Assembly (NCBI GenBank): GCA_965221205.1
Contig: OZ244870.1
Coordinates: 3,410,001 to 3,474,000 of the forward strand
DNA from: CBDFMG01 sp965221205 [NCBI: bacterium]
GTDB lineage: Bacteria > SM23-31
Length of the DNA: 64,000 nucleotides
Direction of reading: 5' to 3'
The translations under genes and the position numbers were made by a program. Below are positions 55,301 to 63,838 of this stretch, piece after piece. Position 1 is the stretch's first letter, and every line of letters begins with the position of its first letter. The notes under the pieces were generated by a model. The model was not told the origin of the DNA, did no database searches, and worked only from the letters and a program-made list of their open reading frames with translations.

Positions 55301-55425
55301 GAATACTCTGAGAAATTTCTTTGAATGTTATTTGATAATCATCTGAATAAATAATACACTCTAAATCAATAACTAAGAAAAACTTTTATTTTTTCACGTC
55401 TTTTTTCTTGCATCTTTTTTAAGAT

Positions 55426-55743
55426 TTAGTTCGACCATACGCCATAACCTTCTTTTCTTAATTTCTTTGTAAGCATTCTTTCGGCAGTTTCCGACATTTC
55501 GCGCTTCTTGAAAGGATTATAGAGTGCAAACAATTCCGGAAGTAATTGAATTCCAAATTCTCTTACCCACCAGGAAGATTTATGATCTTCGTAATGCTGC
55601 ATTTCTCTCACTTCTGGAGGTCGAATAGATTGACCGACATAAACACATGGTTTTGTTGAATCCATAGAGGGATTTGCTTTACGAAATTTTCTTATGTTTC
55701 TCACTCTGTTCTCAAGCTCAATTACGTATACATAGAACGGCAT
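55426..55743 (-). CDS. GIY-YIG-like small protein
   Basis: A 105-residue protein beginning PFYVYVIELENRVRNIRKF, with KPCVYVGQSIRPPEVREMQH (the GIY/YVG half with Arg and His) and ending KLRKEGYGVWSN. The layout matches small GIY-YIG-superfamily proteins of unknown role that occur singly in bacterial genomes. The catalytic Glu of true nucleases is not obvious. The promoter must lie in the AT-rich region upstream. Confidence 0.6.
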   Translation of the reverse strand: MPFYVYVIELENRVRNIRKFRKANPSMDSTKPCVYVGQSIRPPEVREMQHYEDHKSSWWVREFGIQLLPELFALYNPFKKREMSETAERMLTKKLRKEGYGVWSN

Positions 55744-56099
55744 AGTGTTGTTTAGGTTGTTTTAAAATTGAATAAATTCAGGTTTAAATCTGTCCAACTT
55801 GTTCTAACGACATACTAAAAAGAGTACACTACGATCAAATTAAAATAGATTAAATAATTAAACTAAATAAAATTAGATAAAGCAAATAGTATTATCTATA
55901 AATAAAAAATCCGTATATAATTTTTCCATTTTATACATAAAAGGATTAAAATTCTTGTTTATTTCCAATATGTCTCTTATAATTAAAATAATCCTGTCCT
56001 AAAAAAATTACATTGCTTCATATCTACGTACCGGTTAATATCATTGCAATAGAACGTGTTTAATCAAGAAAATTTGAATCACTAATAAAAGGAATTACA
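55744..56099. other. ~355-base AT-rich region before the sulfatase operon
   Basis: No gene is supported. Very AT-rich, especially 55810-55990. It probably contains the promoter of the sulfatase operon. A ribosome-site-like AAAGGAATT lies just before ATG 56100. Confidence 0.5.
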
Positions 56100-57785
56100 A
56101 TGTCATCTACGATTCGACGTCGGGAATTTATGGAATTAATGGGTGCGGGATTAATTTCATTGACACTGCCGCAATGCGTTCCCGAAAGAGCCGGACAAAC
56201 AAGACCCAATATTCTCTGGATCAGTATTGAAGACATAAGTCCCGACCTTGGATGTTATGGCAACAATGAAGTCTTCACACCGAATATAGACAGGTTTGCA
56301 CAAGAAGGTGTCAGGTTTGCCAATGCTTTCACCTGCTCACCCGTTTGTTCACCGAACAGGTCTTCTATCATTACCGGGATGTACCCCACGTCAATAGGCT
56401 CAATGCATATGCCAACAAGGCATGTCTATCCTAAATCATTTCAGCACATAGACTATGAAACTGTCCCGCCGCCGTACGTTAAGTGTTTTACTGAATACTT
56501 GCGCGCTGAAGGATATTACTGTACGAACCGGGACAAGACTGATCATCAGTTTAAAGCGCCGTTGACTGCATGGGATGCAAATACGGATGAAGACCGAACG
56601 TGGTATATGAATGATTCAATTCCTCTTGATTGGAAGGGCAGAGCTCAAGGACAGCCGTTTTTCACCGTAATAAACCTGCATGGTACGCACGAAGGTGAAA
56701 TCCGGCGGGTCCGTGACAAAGAACCGGAGAAAGACCCGAACAGCGTGACGCTCCCCCCTTACTATCCTGATACACCTCTTGTGCGCAGAGATTGGGTCAG
56801 ATACCTGGACGGTATTGAAAAAATGGACATACAGGTCGACGATGTTCTCAAGCGATTGGAACGAGACGGGCTTGCTGAAAACACCATTGTATTTCTCTGG
56901 AGCGATCATGGGAGGGGTTTGCCCCGTGGAAAGCGGTGGATCTACGACTCAGGAATTCATGTCCCTCTCATCGTGCGGTGGCCGGGGGTCATAGAACCGG
57001 GAACGGTTAATACCGACCTTGTCAGTTCAGTTGACTTTGGCCCGACCGTTCTCTCCGTTGCAGACGTCGAGGTCCCCCGCTATATGCAGGGACAGCCGTT
57101 CCTCGGAGAGCAAAAAACAGGACCTCGTAAATACATTTATGCGCACCGCGACCGAATGGATGAAGCGTATGACATGATTCGCTGTGTACGGAATAAGCAG
57201 CATAAATACATCCGGAATTTTCAGCCCGAGAAACCGTATGCACAGCACATAGAATACATGGATAAAACACCAACCATGCAGGAATGGAGAAGGCTTGCCG
57301 CGGAAGGTAAGCTCGTAGGAGCACAAAAATTGTTTTTTCAAGATACAAAACCCTTGGAAGAATTGTACGACATAGAAAAAGATCCTCATGAAATAAACAA
57401 CCTTGCCCTAAACTCTGAATATAGTGTTATTATTGAGCGAATGCGCAGCGCACTTGATACATGGATGAGCGACGTTAATGATCTTGGACATATCCCGGAA
57501 CCGGAGCTTATAGAAAGAATGGAACCGGGAGGAATTCAGCCGAAAACTTCAGAACCGGTAATATTTCCGAAGGGTGGCACACATGCCGGTTCCGTTACCG
57601 TACGACTCTCCTGTCCAACAGAAGGCGCTTCGATCGCCTATACAACCGAAAAGGGAGACGACCCTCACTGGTTTCTCTACTCTGGCGAAATAAGAGTAAC
57701 CAGGACTGCCAAAATCAGAGCTCGCGCTATACGGATCGGATATGAAGAGAGTCCGGAAATTCAGGCTGAATTCAAAATCACGTAA
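56100..57785 (+). CDS. Sulfatase (formylglycine type) with C-terminal CHB_HEX-like domain
   Basis: A 561-residue exported enzyme. The N-terminus MSSTIRRREFMELMGAGLIS carries a Tat-like RRxFM motif and a lipobox (LTLPQC), suggesting a Tat-exported lipoprotein. Sulfatase core: PNILWISIEDISPDLGCYGN (metal Asp), CSPVCSPNRSSIITGMYPTS (Cys to be converted to formylglycine, C-x-P-x-R), IVFLWSDHGRGLPRGKRWIY (metal Asp-His). The last ~70 residues (VIFPKGGTHAGSVTVRLSCP ... YSGEIRVTRTAKIRARAI) form a chitobiase C-terminal-like beta domain. It removes sulfate from a glycan or aryl substrate. The maturase at 60.7 kb is expected to activate it. Confidence 0.92.
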   Translation: MSSTIRRREFMELMGAGLISLTLPQCVPERAGQTRPNILWISIEDISPDLGCYGNNEVFTPNIDRFAQEGVRFANAFTCSPVCSPNRSSIITGMYPTSIGSMHMPTRHVYPKSFQHIDYETVPPPYVKCFTEYLRAEGYYCTNRDKTDHQFKAPLTAWDANTDEDRTWYMNDSIPLDWKGRAQGQPFFTVINLHGTHEGEIRRVRDKEPEKDPNSVTLPPYYPDTPLVRRDWVRYLDGIEKMDIQVDDVLKRLERDGLAENTIVFLWSDHGRGLPRGKRWIYDSGIHVPLIVRWPGVIEPGTVNTDLVSSVDFGPTVLSVADVEVPRYMQGQPFLGEQKTGPRKYIYAHRDRMDEAYDMIRCVRNKQHKYIRNFQPEKPYAQHIEYMDKTPTMQEWRRLAAEGKLVGAQKLFFQDTKPLEELYDIEKDPHEINNLALNSEYSVIIERMRSALDTWMSDVNDLGHIPEPELIERMEPGGIQPKTSEPVIFPKGGTHAGSVTVRLSCPTEGASIAYTTEKGDDPHWFLYSGEIRVTRTAKIRARAIRIGYEESPEIQAEFKIT

Positions 57786-57811
57786 ATAATATGTTAACAG
57801 GGAATATAATA

Positions 57812-59260
57812 ATGAATTCAAAGAGTTCACTTTTCGTGTTGTCAGGGCTGCTATTTCTACTGATGTTCACCAACTCGTATGCTCAGGAATTCGGTATTGA
57901 ATCTGTTGAGGACAGTAAAAACATTTTTTCTATCCGGGAACGGGTAAAGATTATGAATCGCCTTCTGCAATTGAAGCAGAAAACCGTCCTTCCAGAAGTC
58001 ATGAGGCGTGGCGAAATAGACATGTGGATAATCCGTAATAACGAAACAGCTTTCTATCTTTCTCTATTACAATCAGAAGAAGACGGTCTTGTCAAAAGAA
58101 GTCCCCCTTTTCTGATTTTTTTTGACAGAGGGGAAGAAGCCGGAATAGAATGGCTCTCTGGCAGATTTGACGATCTTGCCGAAATAATTAAAGAGCGAAA
58201 CCCAAAAAGAATCGGAATAAATGAGGAAAGCGAATGGAAACCGTATAACTACGGATTTTCCGAGTTCGACAAAGCTGAACTGGAACGCCGGATCGGTAAA
58301 AATTATGCTTCCCGGATAGTCTCTGCAAAAATGGTGAGTATCTGGTGGCATGAGGCAAGAACTCCTGAAGAACTGAGTGTTTTCAGACACGTTGTCGGTG
58401 TCGCCCACGATGTTATAGCTGAAGCCTTTTCAAATACAGTAGTTATTCCCGATGTTACAACTACGTTTGATCTGAACTGGTGGATGAGACAAAAATATAT
58501 CGATCTTGGAATAGACATACGGTCGCATACCACAATAACACTCCAGAGAAGCCCTATAGAGAGAGAAAAATATGACGACGACGATTATTATTTCAGCTTT
58601 CTCGATGAACGTTATAAGACTGATCCCGCTCCAATAGAGGGATTGAATACGGTTATAAGACGCGGCGATCTGATTTTCTGCGATACAGGAATCATGTATC
58701 TCGGCCTCAACACGGATATCCAGCAGATGGCATATGTCTTAAAGGATGGTGAAACGGATGCACCCGAAGGTCTCAAGGAAGCGCTGCGGCACGTCAACAG
58801 ATTGCAGGACCTTATCAGCGTAGAAATGAAACAAGGGCGTACCGGAAGCGATATAGGATGGACTGCTGTGGAAAACGCAAAAAAAGAAGGAATCCGGCCA
58901 AAAGTTTACTGTCACCCCCTCAGCTATTTTTTCCGTCGTTACGGCCCTATTGGGGGATTTTTTTCGGGAGAACCATTTTATGCGGGTACCTATATACATT
59001 CTGAAAGGAGAAGCGAGGAGAACAGGCGGAGAGAACGCCCCCGGTTTGACTTGCGGGTACCGACTACATTTGAAGTAGCCAGTCCGGAATATCCGCTCCA
59101 ATATAATACCGTATATGCTTTTGAAATGGATATACAGTACGAAGTGCCGGAATGGGACTATCAAAATGTCATTATATTTTCCGAAACGACCATGGCGTTT
59201 ACACCGCATGGGATGGTGTATCCGGACGGCAGACAGACCGAATATTATTTGATAAAATAA
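57812..59260 (+). CDS. M24-family metallopeptidase/creatinase-like, exported
   Basis: From ATG 57812 (MNSKSSLFVLSGLLFLLMFT, signal ending SYAQ), 482 residues. An N-terminal creatinase-like domain (IDMWIIRNNETAFYLSLLQS) precedes the pita-bread fold: VIRRGDLIFCDTGIMYLGLN, TDIQQMAYVLKDGE (metal Asp pair), KVYCHPLSYFFRRYGPIGGF (His), and AFEMDIQYEVPEWD (Glu). It may cleave Xaa-Pro peptides or related amide bonds in the periplasm. The 5' end lies 26 bases after the first sulfatase, so the genes are co-transcribed. Confidence 0.88.
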   Translation: MNSKSSLFVLSGLLFLLMFTNSYAQEFGIESVEDSKNIFSIRERVKIMNRLLQLKQKTVLPEVMRRGEIDMWIIRNNETAFYLSLLQSEEDGLVKRSPPFLIFFDRGEEAGIEWLSGRFDDLAEIIKERNPKRIGINEESEWKPYNYGFSEFDKAELERRIGKNYASRIVSAKMVSIWWHEARTPEELSVFRHVVGVAHDVIAEAFSNTVVIPDVTTTFDLNWWMRQKYIDLGIDIRSHTTITLQRSPIEREKYDDDDYYFSFLDERYKTDPAPIEGLNTVIRRGDLIFCDTGIMYLGLNTDIQQMAYVLKDGETDAPEGLKEALRHVNRLQDLISVEMKQGRTGSDIGWTAVENAKKEGIRPKVYCHPLSYFFRRYGPIGGFFSGEPFYAGTYIHSERRSEENRRRERPRFDLRVPTTFEVASPEYPLQYNTVYAFEMDIQYEVPEWDYQNVIIFSETTMAFTPHGMVYPDGRQTEYYLIK

Positions 59261-59295
59261 AATTGAACGATACTGTAAAAAAAAGGCAAACAAAA

Positions 59296-60711
59296 ATGCA
59301 AGTACCTCGACGAGAATTTCTTAAGAAAGTCGCAGTCGGTGCCGGCGGATTACTTGCTGCGCCGTACCTTCCCTACTGCGGACAATCCGGAGAGAGCAAT
59401 CCGAATATTATAGTTATATTTACCGATGACCAGGGTTACGAGGATCTTGGATCGTACGGGTCGCCGCTGATCAAGACCCCGAATATCGATCAAATGGCTG
59501 AGGAAGGAGTGCGGTTCACAGATTTTTACTCCGCCAACTCAGTGTGCTCTCCCTCTCGTGCGTCACTTCTCACTGGCTGTTATCCAACTCGAGTCGGTAT
59601 TCCTGATGTTCTCTTCCCTTACGATACGACAGGTCTTAACTCTGATGAAATAACGATTGCCGAATTACTCAAAGATCGTGGATACGCGACTGCCTGCATT
59701 GGTAAGTGGCACCTGGGACATAAACAAAAATTTCTTCCTACACGACATGGATTTGATACCTATTTTGGAATTCCCTACAGTAACGACATGGAAATTGATC
59801 CTACTATGCAACTTGCAAATGACATTACATTAAACGAAGGTATGACAATTGAACGTTTGCGAACAGAAGAACCACGAGGCAACTGGGTGCCTCTGATGCG
59901 TGATGAACAGGTCATTGAATATCCCTGCGAACAATCTACCTTGACAGAACGCTATACGAAAGAGGCAATTGAATTCATTTCGGCACACCAAAAAGAGCCG
60001 TTCTTTCTCTATATCCCGCATACAATGCCCCATATTCCGCTGTATGCTTCAAAGGCATTCGAAGGCAAAAGCGAGCGTGGACTCTATGGCGATGTTATTG
60101 AAGAAATCGATTGGAGTGTTGGCGAGATTCTGAATAAGCTGAAAGAATTGAATCTTGATGAAAATACGCTGGTAATTTTTACTACCGACAATGGTCCGTG
60201 GTTAAGTGAAAAGGAAAATGGGGGGAGCGCCCTGCCGCTTCACGGTGGTAAATTCGAGACGTATGAAGGCGGTATGCGCGTACCGTGTGTAATGCGCTGG
60301 CCTGGAAAAATTCCAAGTGGAACCGAATGTTCCGAAGTTGCAGGCACCATCGATTTTTTACCAACATTGGCAATGCTTGCAGGATCGGCTATTCCGGGTG
60401 ACAGGGTCATTGACGGCAGGAATATATGGCCGATAATGAGTTCTGCTCCCGGAGCCCGATCTCCTCACGAGGCCTATTTCTATTATAGTGAAAACACGCT
60501 TGAAGCAGTACGAATTGATAAGTGGAAACTCCGGCGTGTGGATGGAGTTACGGAATTGTATGACCTCGACAATGATATTGCTGAGACAAAGAATCTCGCG
60601 GAAGAAAATCCAGGAATTGTGGAGCAACTCAGCGGGATTATGGAACAATTTGACCGTGATTTGAAAGCAAATGCCAGACCGGCTGGTCAATGGGTATCAG
60701 AAACGGATTAG
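59296..60711 (+). CDS. Second formylglycine sulfatase, Tat-exported lipoprotein
   Basis: From ATG 59296, 471 residues; the upstream in-frame start at 59152 overlaps the M24 gene and is rejected. MQVPRREFLKKVAVGAGGLL has a canonical Tat motif (RREFLK) and a lipobox (YLPYC). Core: PNIIVIFTDDQGYEDLGSYG (metal Asp pair), ANSVCSPSRASLLTGCYPTR (CxPxR formylglycine site), ACIGKWHLGH (catalytic Lys/His), PFFLYIPHTMPHIPLY, and VIFTTDNGPWLSEKENGG (metal Asp-Asn). It resembles arylsulfatase A/choline-sulfatase-like family S1 enzymes of glycan desulfation. Fourth position in the operon is its maturase. Confidence 0.93.
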   Translation: MQVPRREFLKKVAVGAGGLLAAPYLPYCGQSGESNPNIIVIFTDDQGYEDLGSYGSPLIKTPNIDQMAEEGVRFTDFYSANSVCSPSRASLLTGCYPTRVGIPDVLFPYDTTGLNSDEITIAELLKDRGYATACIGKWHLGHKQKFLPTRHGFDTYFGIPYSNDMEIDPTMQLANDITLNEGMTIERLRTEEPRGNWVPLMRDEQVIEYPCEQSTLTERYTKEAIEFISAHQKEPFFLYIPHTMPHIPLYASKAFEGKSERGLYGDVIEEIDWSVGEILNKLKELNLDENTLVIFTTDNGPWLSEKENGGSALPLHGGKFETYEGGMRVPCVMRWPGKIPSGTECSEVAGTIDFLPTLAMLAGSAIPGDRVIDGRNIWPIMSSAPGARSPHEAYFYYSENTLEAVRIDKWKLRRVDGVTELYDLDNDIAETKNLAEENPGIVEQLSGIMEQFDRDLKANARPAGQWVSETD

Positions 60712-60727
60712 ATAATTCAATATCATC

Positions 60728-62005
60728 ATGAATAATATAACATCATATCCTCAAAAACCTCTCAATTCAGTCTTGATAAAGCCATCAGGGCCTGATTGTA
60801 ATATGGACTGCGTGTATTGCTTCTATTTAGAGAAGTCTGAATTATATCCTCAAGCAAAAAAACACAGGATGAACGAAGAAGTACTGAAGGAAATGACGAA
60901 ACAGTTGTTATCCCAAAATATACCGTTACTCTCTATTGGATGGCAGGGAGGGGAACCTACCTTAATGGGGCTGCCGTTCTTTGAAAAAGCGATTGAATAT
61001 CAAATGGAATTCGGTAATGGGAAAACGGTCTCAAACGGATTTCAGACCAACGGTATTCTTCTCGATAATAGCTGGGCTTACTATTTCAAAAAATATAATT
61101 TTCTCATTGGTCTCTCACTTGACGGACCGGAATACATTCATGACCATTACCGGGTACTGAATAGTGGTCAAGGTACCTGGTCAAAAGTGGTTGATCGTGC
61201 AAAGCTCCTCCTCGACAATGATGTAAATGTAAATGCAATGATAGTTCTGAACAACCAAAATACGCGCCATGTCGAAGAAATTTATAATTTTCATAAGTCT
61301 TTAGGCTTGAATCACATGCAGTTTATACCCTGTATGGAAACAGAAAACGATACGGCGAAACAGGTGAAATCCTTTTCTATTAACCCTGAACGATTTGGTT
61401 CGGCACTTTGTACGTTGTTTGACCTGTGGAGAGCGGATTTTGTAAATGATGAGCCGACAACTTTTGTACGATTCTTTGACTCGATTTTTTACTCGTATGT
61501 TGACCTTATCCCGCCGGATTGTACATTACTCAAAGAGTGTGGTAACTATGTCGTTGTTGAACATAACGGTGACGTGTATTCATGCGATTTTTATGTAGAA
61601 CCTCAACAGCTGCTCGGGAATGTCAGGGAGCACGATATTGTTGAAATGGCAAATTCCCGACAGCAGAATGCGTTCGGTAGCGCGAAAGCCGTTCTCTCGA
61701 CCGAATGTAAAACCTGTGAATGGCTGAAACACTGCAGAGGAGGATGTCCTAAATACAGGACGGTCCCGACTGATACGGAAGATCTTCTCTACTTTTGCTC
61801 GTCGTATAAACAATTTTTTGATCATGCCGACAGTGAACTGAAAATAATTGCAGAAAATTGGAATAACAAACGTAAGGAAGATGTAATCACACAGCGAAAA
61901 GAGACGATTAAATCCTTTGCGGCAGCAGTGGGGAAAATTAAAAGAAATGATCCCTGCCCATGCCGCAGCGGGAAAAAATTTAAACACTGCTGCGGAATTT
62001 TATGA
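60728..62005 (+). CDS. Anaerobic sulfatase maturase (anSME) with C-terminal SEC-C motif
   Basis: A 425-residue radical SAM/SPASM enzyme. N-terminal cluster: SGPDCNMDCVYCFYLEKSEL (CxxxCxxC), GWQGGEPTLMGLPFFEKAIE, NGFQTNGILL, GLSLDGPEYIHDHYR. SPASM auxiliary clusters: CDFYVEPQQLLGNV and CKTCEWLKHCRGGCPKYR. The final ~20 residues (KRNDPCPCRSGKKFKHCCG) are a SEC-C zinc motif, unusual at this position. It oxidises the sulfatase Cys/Ser to formylglycine without O2. Located 16 bases after the second sulfatase, it should mature both enzymes of the operon. Confidence 0.95.
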   Translation: MNNITSYPQKPLNSVLIKPSGPDCNMDCVYCFYLEKSELYPQAKKHRMNEEVLKEMTKQLLSQNIPLLSIGWQGGEPTLMGLPFFEKAIEYQMEFGNGKTVSNGFQTNGILLDNSWAYYFKKYNFLIGLSLDGPEYIHDHYRVLNSGQGTWSKVVDRAKLLLDNDVNVNAMIVLNNQNTRHVEEIYNFHKSLGLNHMQFIPCMETENDTAKQVKSFSINPERFGSALCTLFDLWRADFVNDEPTTFVRFFDSIFYSYVDLIPPDCTLLKECGNYVVVEHNGDVYSCDFYVEPQQLLGNVREHDIVEMANSRQQNAFGSAKAVLSTECKTCEWLKHCRGGCPKYRTVPTDTEDLLYFCSSYKQFFDHADSELKIIAENWNNKRKEDVITQRKETIKSFAAAVGKIKRNDPCPCRSGKKFKHCCGIL

Positions 62006-62011
62006 AAAAAA

Positions 62012-62034
62012 CTTACTCATATTTTATGAGTAAG
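62012..62034. terminator. Hairpin after the sulfatase maturase
   Basis: CTTACTCAT pairs with ATGAGTAAG (9 bp, 5-base loop). On the plus strand it lacks a U-run; on the minus strand it is followed by GTTTTTTTC. It may act bidirectionally, best for leftward transcripts. Confidence 0.6.
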
Positions 62035-62404
62035 CCTTATAAATTATTTATTTACATCACTTACTTTAGTACGCCCATGAGGAGTCGAATTTCCAACCTT
62101 CTGAACCGAAGTCGGGAAGAGTGTTAAATTATTTCTGCTATTCAAACTCAATAAAAACAAAAGTATAAGTTTATGGTCGCTATAAATAACTTTAACAAAT
62201 TTTATATCACAGATGCCACAAATAACACTATGCCACACCGCCACACCAATATGGGCAAGAATTGGCAAGATTGTTATATTCAACATTGATTCGAGATAAT
62301 ATAATTATTTAACTCCTCGGACTCCTCGGATTAAACAGTTTGTGAATCTTTTGAATAAAGATTTTGCAGAATGAGAAATTGTAATGATACTATTCCGCAT
62401 TACT
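62035..62404. other. Gene-poor stretch with tRNA-like remnant
   Basis: No supported gene. At about 62071-62114 the minus strand reads GGTTCAGAAGGTTGG, then AAATTCGACTCCT and GGGCGTACT, which resembles the anticodon-to-acceptor half of a tRNA but lacks a D-arm and a paired acceptor. It may be an old attachment-site scar. A short tandem CTCCTCGGA x2 lies near 62312. Confidence 0.35.
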
Positions 62405-62724
62405 TTACAAACAGAGAATATATCCCCAAAAAATAAATGCAAGTGCAAATATTAAATAAATTTGATAGCGACTTTTTGTTATGTCCCCATTTGGTCTATT
62501 AGTATATAGTTTATAATTAAGCTTTTTTCAAGTTCTTTTGCTCGTTTTAAATAGTTATCAAACAACAAATCAACTCTTCTCGACAGATATTTTCATTAAA
62601 AACCGCCGACATTAATCCTGCTGTAATTGCGACATAAAAGGTTAGAATAGCAAAACATACTATTACCAAATTGTCGCATATTGCGACCTGCTTCAAGATA
62701 TTCTTCCGGCATTCTTACTCCCAT
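62405..62724 (-). pseudogene. Decayed small membrane protein
   Basis: From ATG 62724 the minus strand reads MGVRMPEEYLEAGRNMRQFG, then in a shifted frame FCILTFYVAITAGLMSAVFN (first membrane helix). Later DNYLKRAKELEKSLIINYIL and RYQIYLIFALAFIFWGYILC (second helix) come in other frames, with a stop at 62405. These pieces fit one two-helix cytoplasmic-membrane protein of ~110 residues broken by at least three shifts. Family not recognised with confidence. Such small two-TM proteins often sit beside defence or toxin genes. Confidence 0.45.
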
Positions 62725-62785
62725 AGTATTGAATATAATTATTCAGCTTTTTTTAAATTCATATAGATAAATATATCCAAACAGA

Positions 62786-63823
62786 TTAGTTCTTTATATC
62801 ATCTTCTTTTATAAAATCGTCAATAAGTTCTTTTATAAATTTATCGTTAAAAAAAGGCACTTCTTCACTTACCGTTTTTTTTAAATTTTCTATTGTTTGT
62901 GTCAAGATAAACAACTCTGTTTCTATATTTTCAAGATTTGTTAATAATACATTATTAGGTGAATTTAAAATATCAAATTTCATAAAATCATAAGATATGG
63001 CCTTTTTAATAGATTTTTCATTAGATCTTAAATTTGCAACTTGTTTAACCATTTTTTCAATATCTGGAATTTTATCCCCAAGATCAGAAATAGCCTCCAT
63101 AATGTAAGAATCCAATTCAGGTCCATTTTTTTGTGAAATAATCACCTCTTTCGTATTTGTCATAACTTCTTTTAGGCTATTAGATTTTTTTATTTTGTTA
63201 ATTGTGGTATCTTTATTAAGAACCCATAAATCTGCAGTTGTTGCGAGAATTAGACCACAAAAATCAATTAATGATTCATTCTTTTTATAAATGTTGAATT
63301 GATTTTCAATTACCGTACTAACAAGTTTTGGTATAGCAAATTTTAGCTGATGTATTCCACTTTTTATAGAGTTTTCATTTCCTTTTTTTTTATAATCATT
63401 CTTTTTAATTTCTACACCTTTGAAGCATCTCTTGGTATTAATATTACAGATCAAGCCATTTTTAGGAATATTTCGAGCAAACGAATCAAATATATTAATG
63501 AAACTTTGATAACCTGATTGTTGCTCTGGTAATAAAGAAAACACCCAATAATTATTTTCGTGTGAATATTTACATTCTATGAGCAAATGTATGCGTCCCC
63601 ATAAACGATTTTTATTATGATAGAGTTTTCTCACTGCATAAATGTCAACAGACCTTTCGGAATAAATTCCTTCTTCATTTTTTCTCGAGTACGGATACTC
63701 ACCCTTAATTTCATAATTGAACTTTTTGAGAACTTCTGCAATTTCGTATTCTAACGGCAATCCAGAACTTAATAAAGCGTCTTTCCACTTTTTCTTTTCT
63801 TTAGATGATTTCTTTTCATTCAT
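62786..63823 (-). CDS. Probable PD-(D/E)xK-fold protein of unknown function
   Basis: GAGGT lies 8 bases before ATG 63823 (MNEKKSSKEKKKWKDALLSS), which fixes the start in preference to the TTG at 63838. The 345-residue product opens with GLPLEYEIAEVLKKFNYEIK, then EERSVDIYA-type SERSVDIYAVRKLYHNKNRL and GRIHLLIECKYSHENNYWVF: an acid-strand-ECKY arrangement typical of PD-(D/E)xK nucleases. The remainder is helical with a possible coiled coil (ENIETELFILTQTIENLKKT). Codon use is very AT-rich compared with neighbours, suggesting transfer. It may be a solitary restriction- or defence-type nuclease. No partner gene is visible before the window ends. Confidence 0.5.
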   Translation of the reverse strand: MNEKKSSKEKKKWKDALLSSGLPLEYEIAEVLKKFNYEIKGEYPYSRKNEEGIYSERSVDIYAVRKLYHNKNRLWGRIHLLIECKYSHENNYWVFSLLPEQQSGYQSFINIFDSFARNIPKNGLICNINTKRCFKGVEIKKNDYKKKGNENSIKSGIHQLKFAIPKLVSTVIENQFNIYKKNESLIDFCGLILATTADLWVLNKDTTINKIKKSNSLKEVMTNTKEVIISQKNGPELDSYIMEAISDLGDKIPDIEKMVKQVANLRSNEKSIKKAISYDFMKFDILNSPNNVLLTNLENIETELFILTQTIENLKKTVSEEVPFFNDKFIKELIDDFIKEDDIKN

Positions 63824-63838
63824 ATTCAGATACCTCAA

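Noticed and set aside
62060-62125. A complete tRNA gene on the minus strand
   Set aside because: Only the anticodon-to-T-arm half resembles a tRNA; the T stem does not pair well and no D-arm or acceptor 5' strand is present.
62044-62286. 80-codon leftward open frame
   Set aside because: Part of it reads through the tRNA-like remnant and no family is evident; hydrophobic runs come from AT-rich sequence.
62312-62330. Tandem CTCCTCGGA repeat as a regulatory iteron
   Set aside because: Only two copies and no linked replication or regulator gene.
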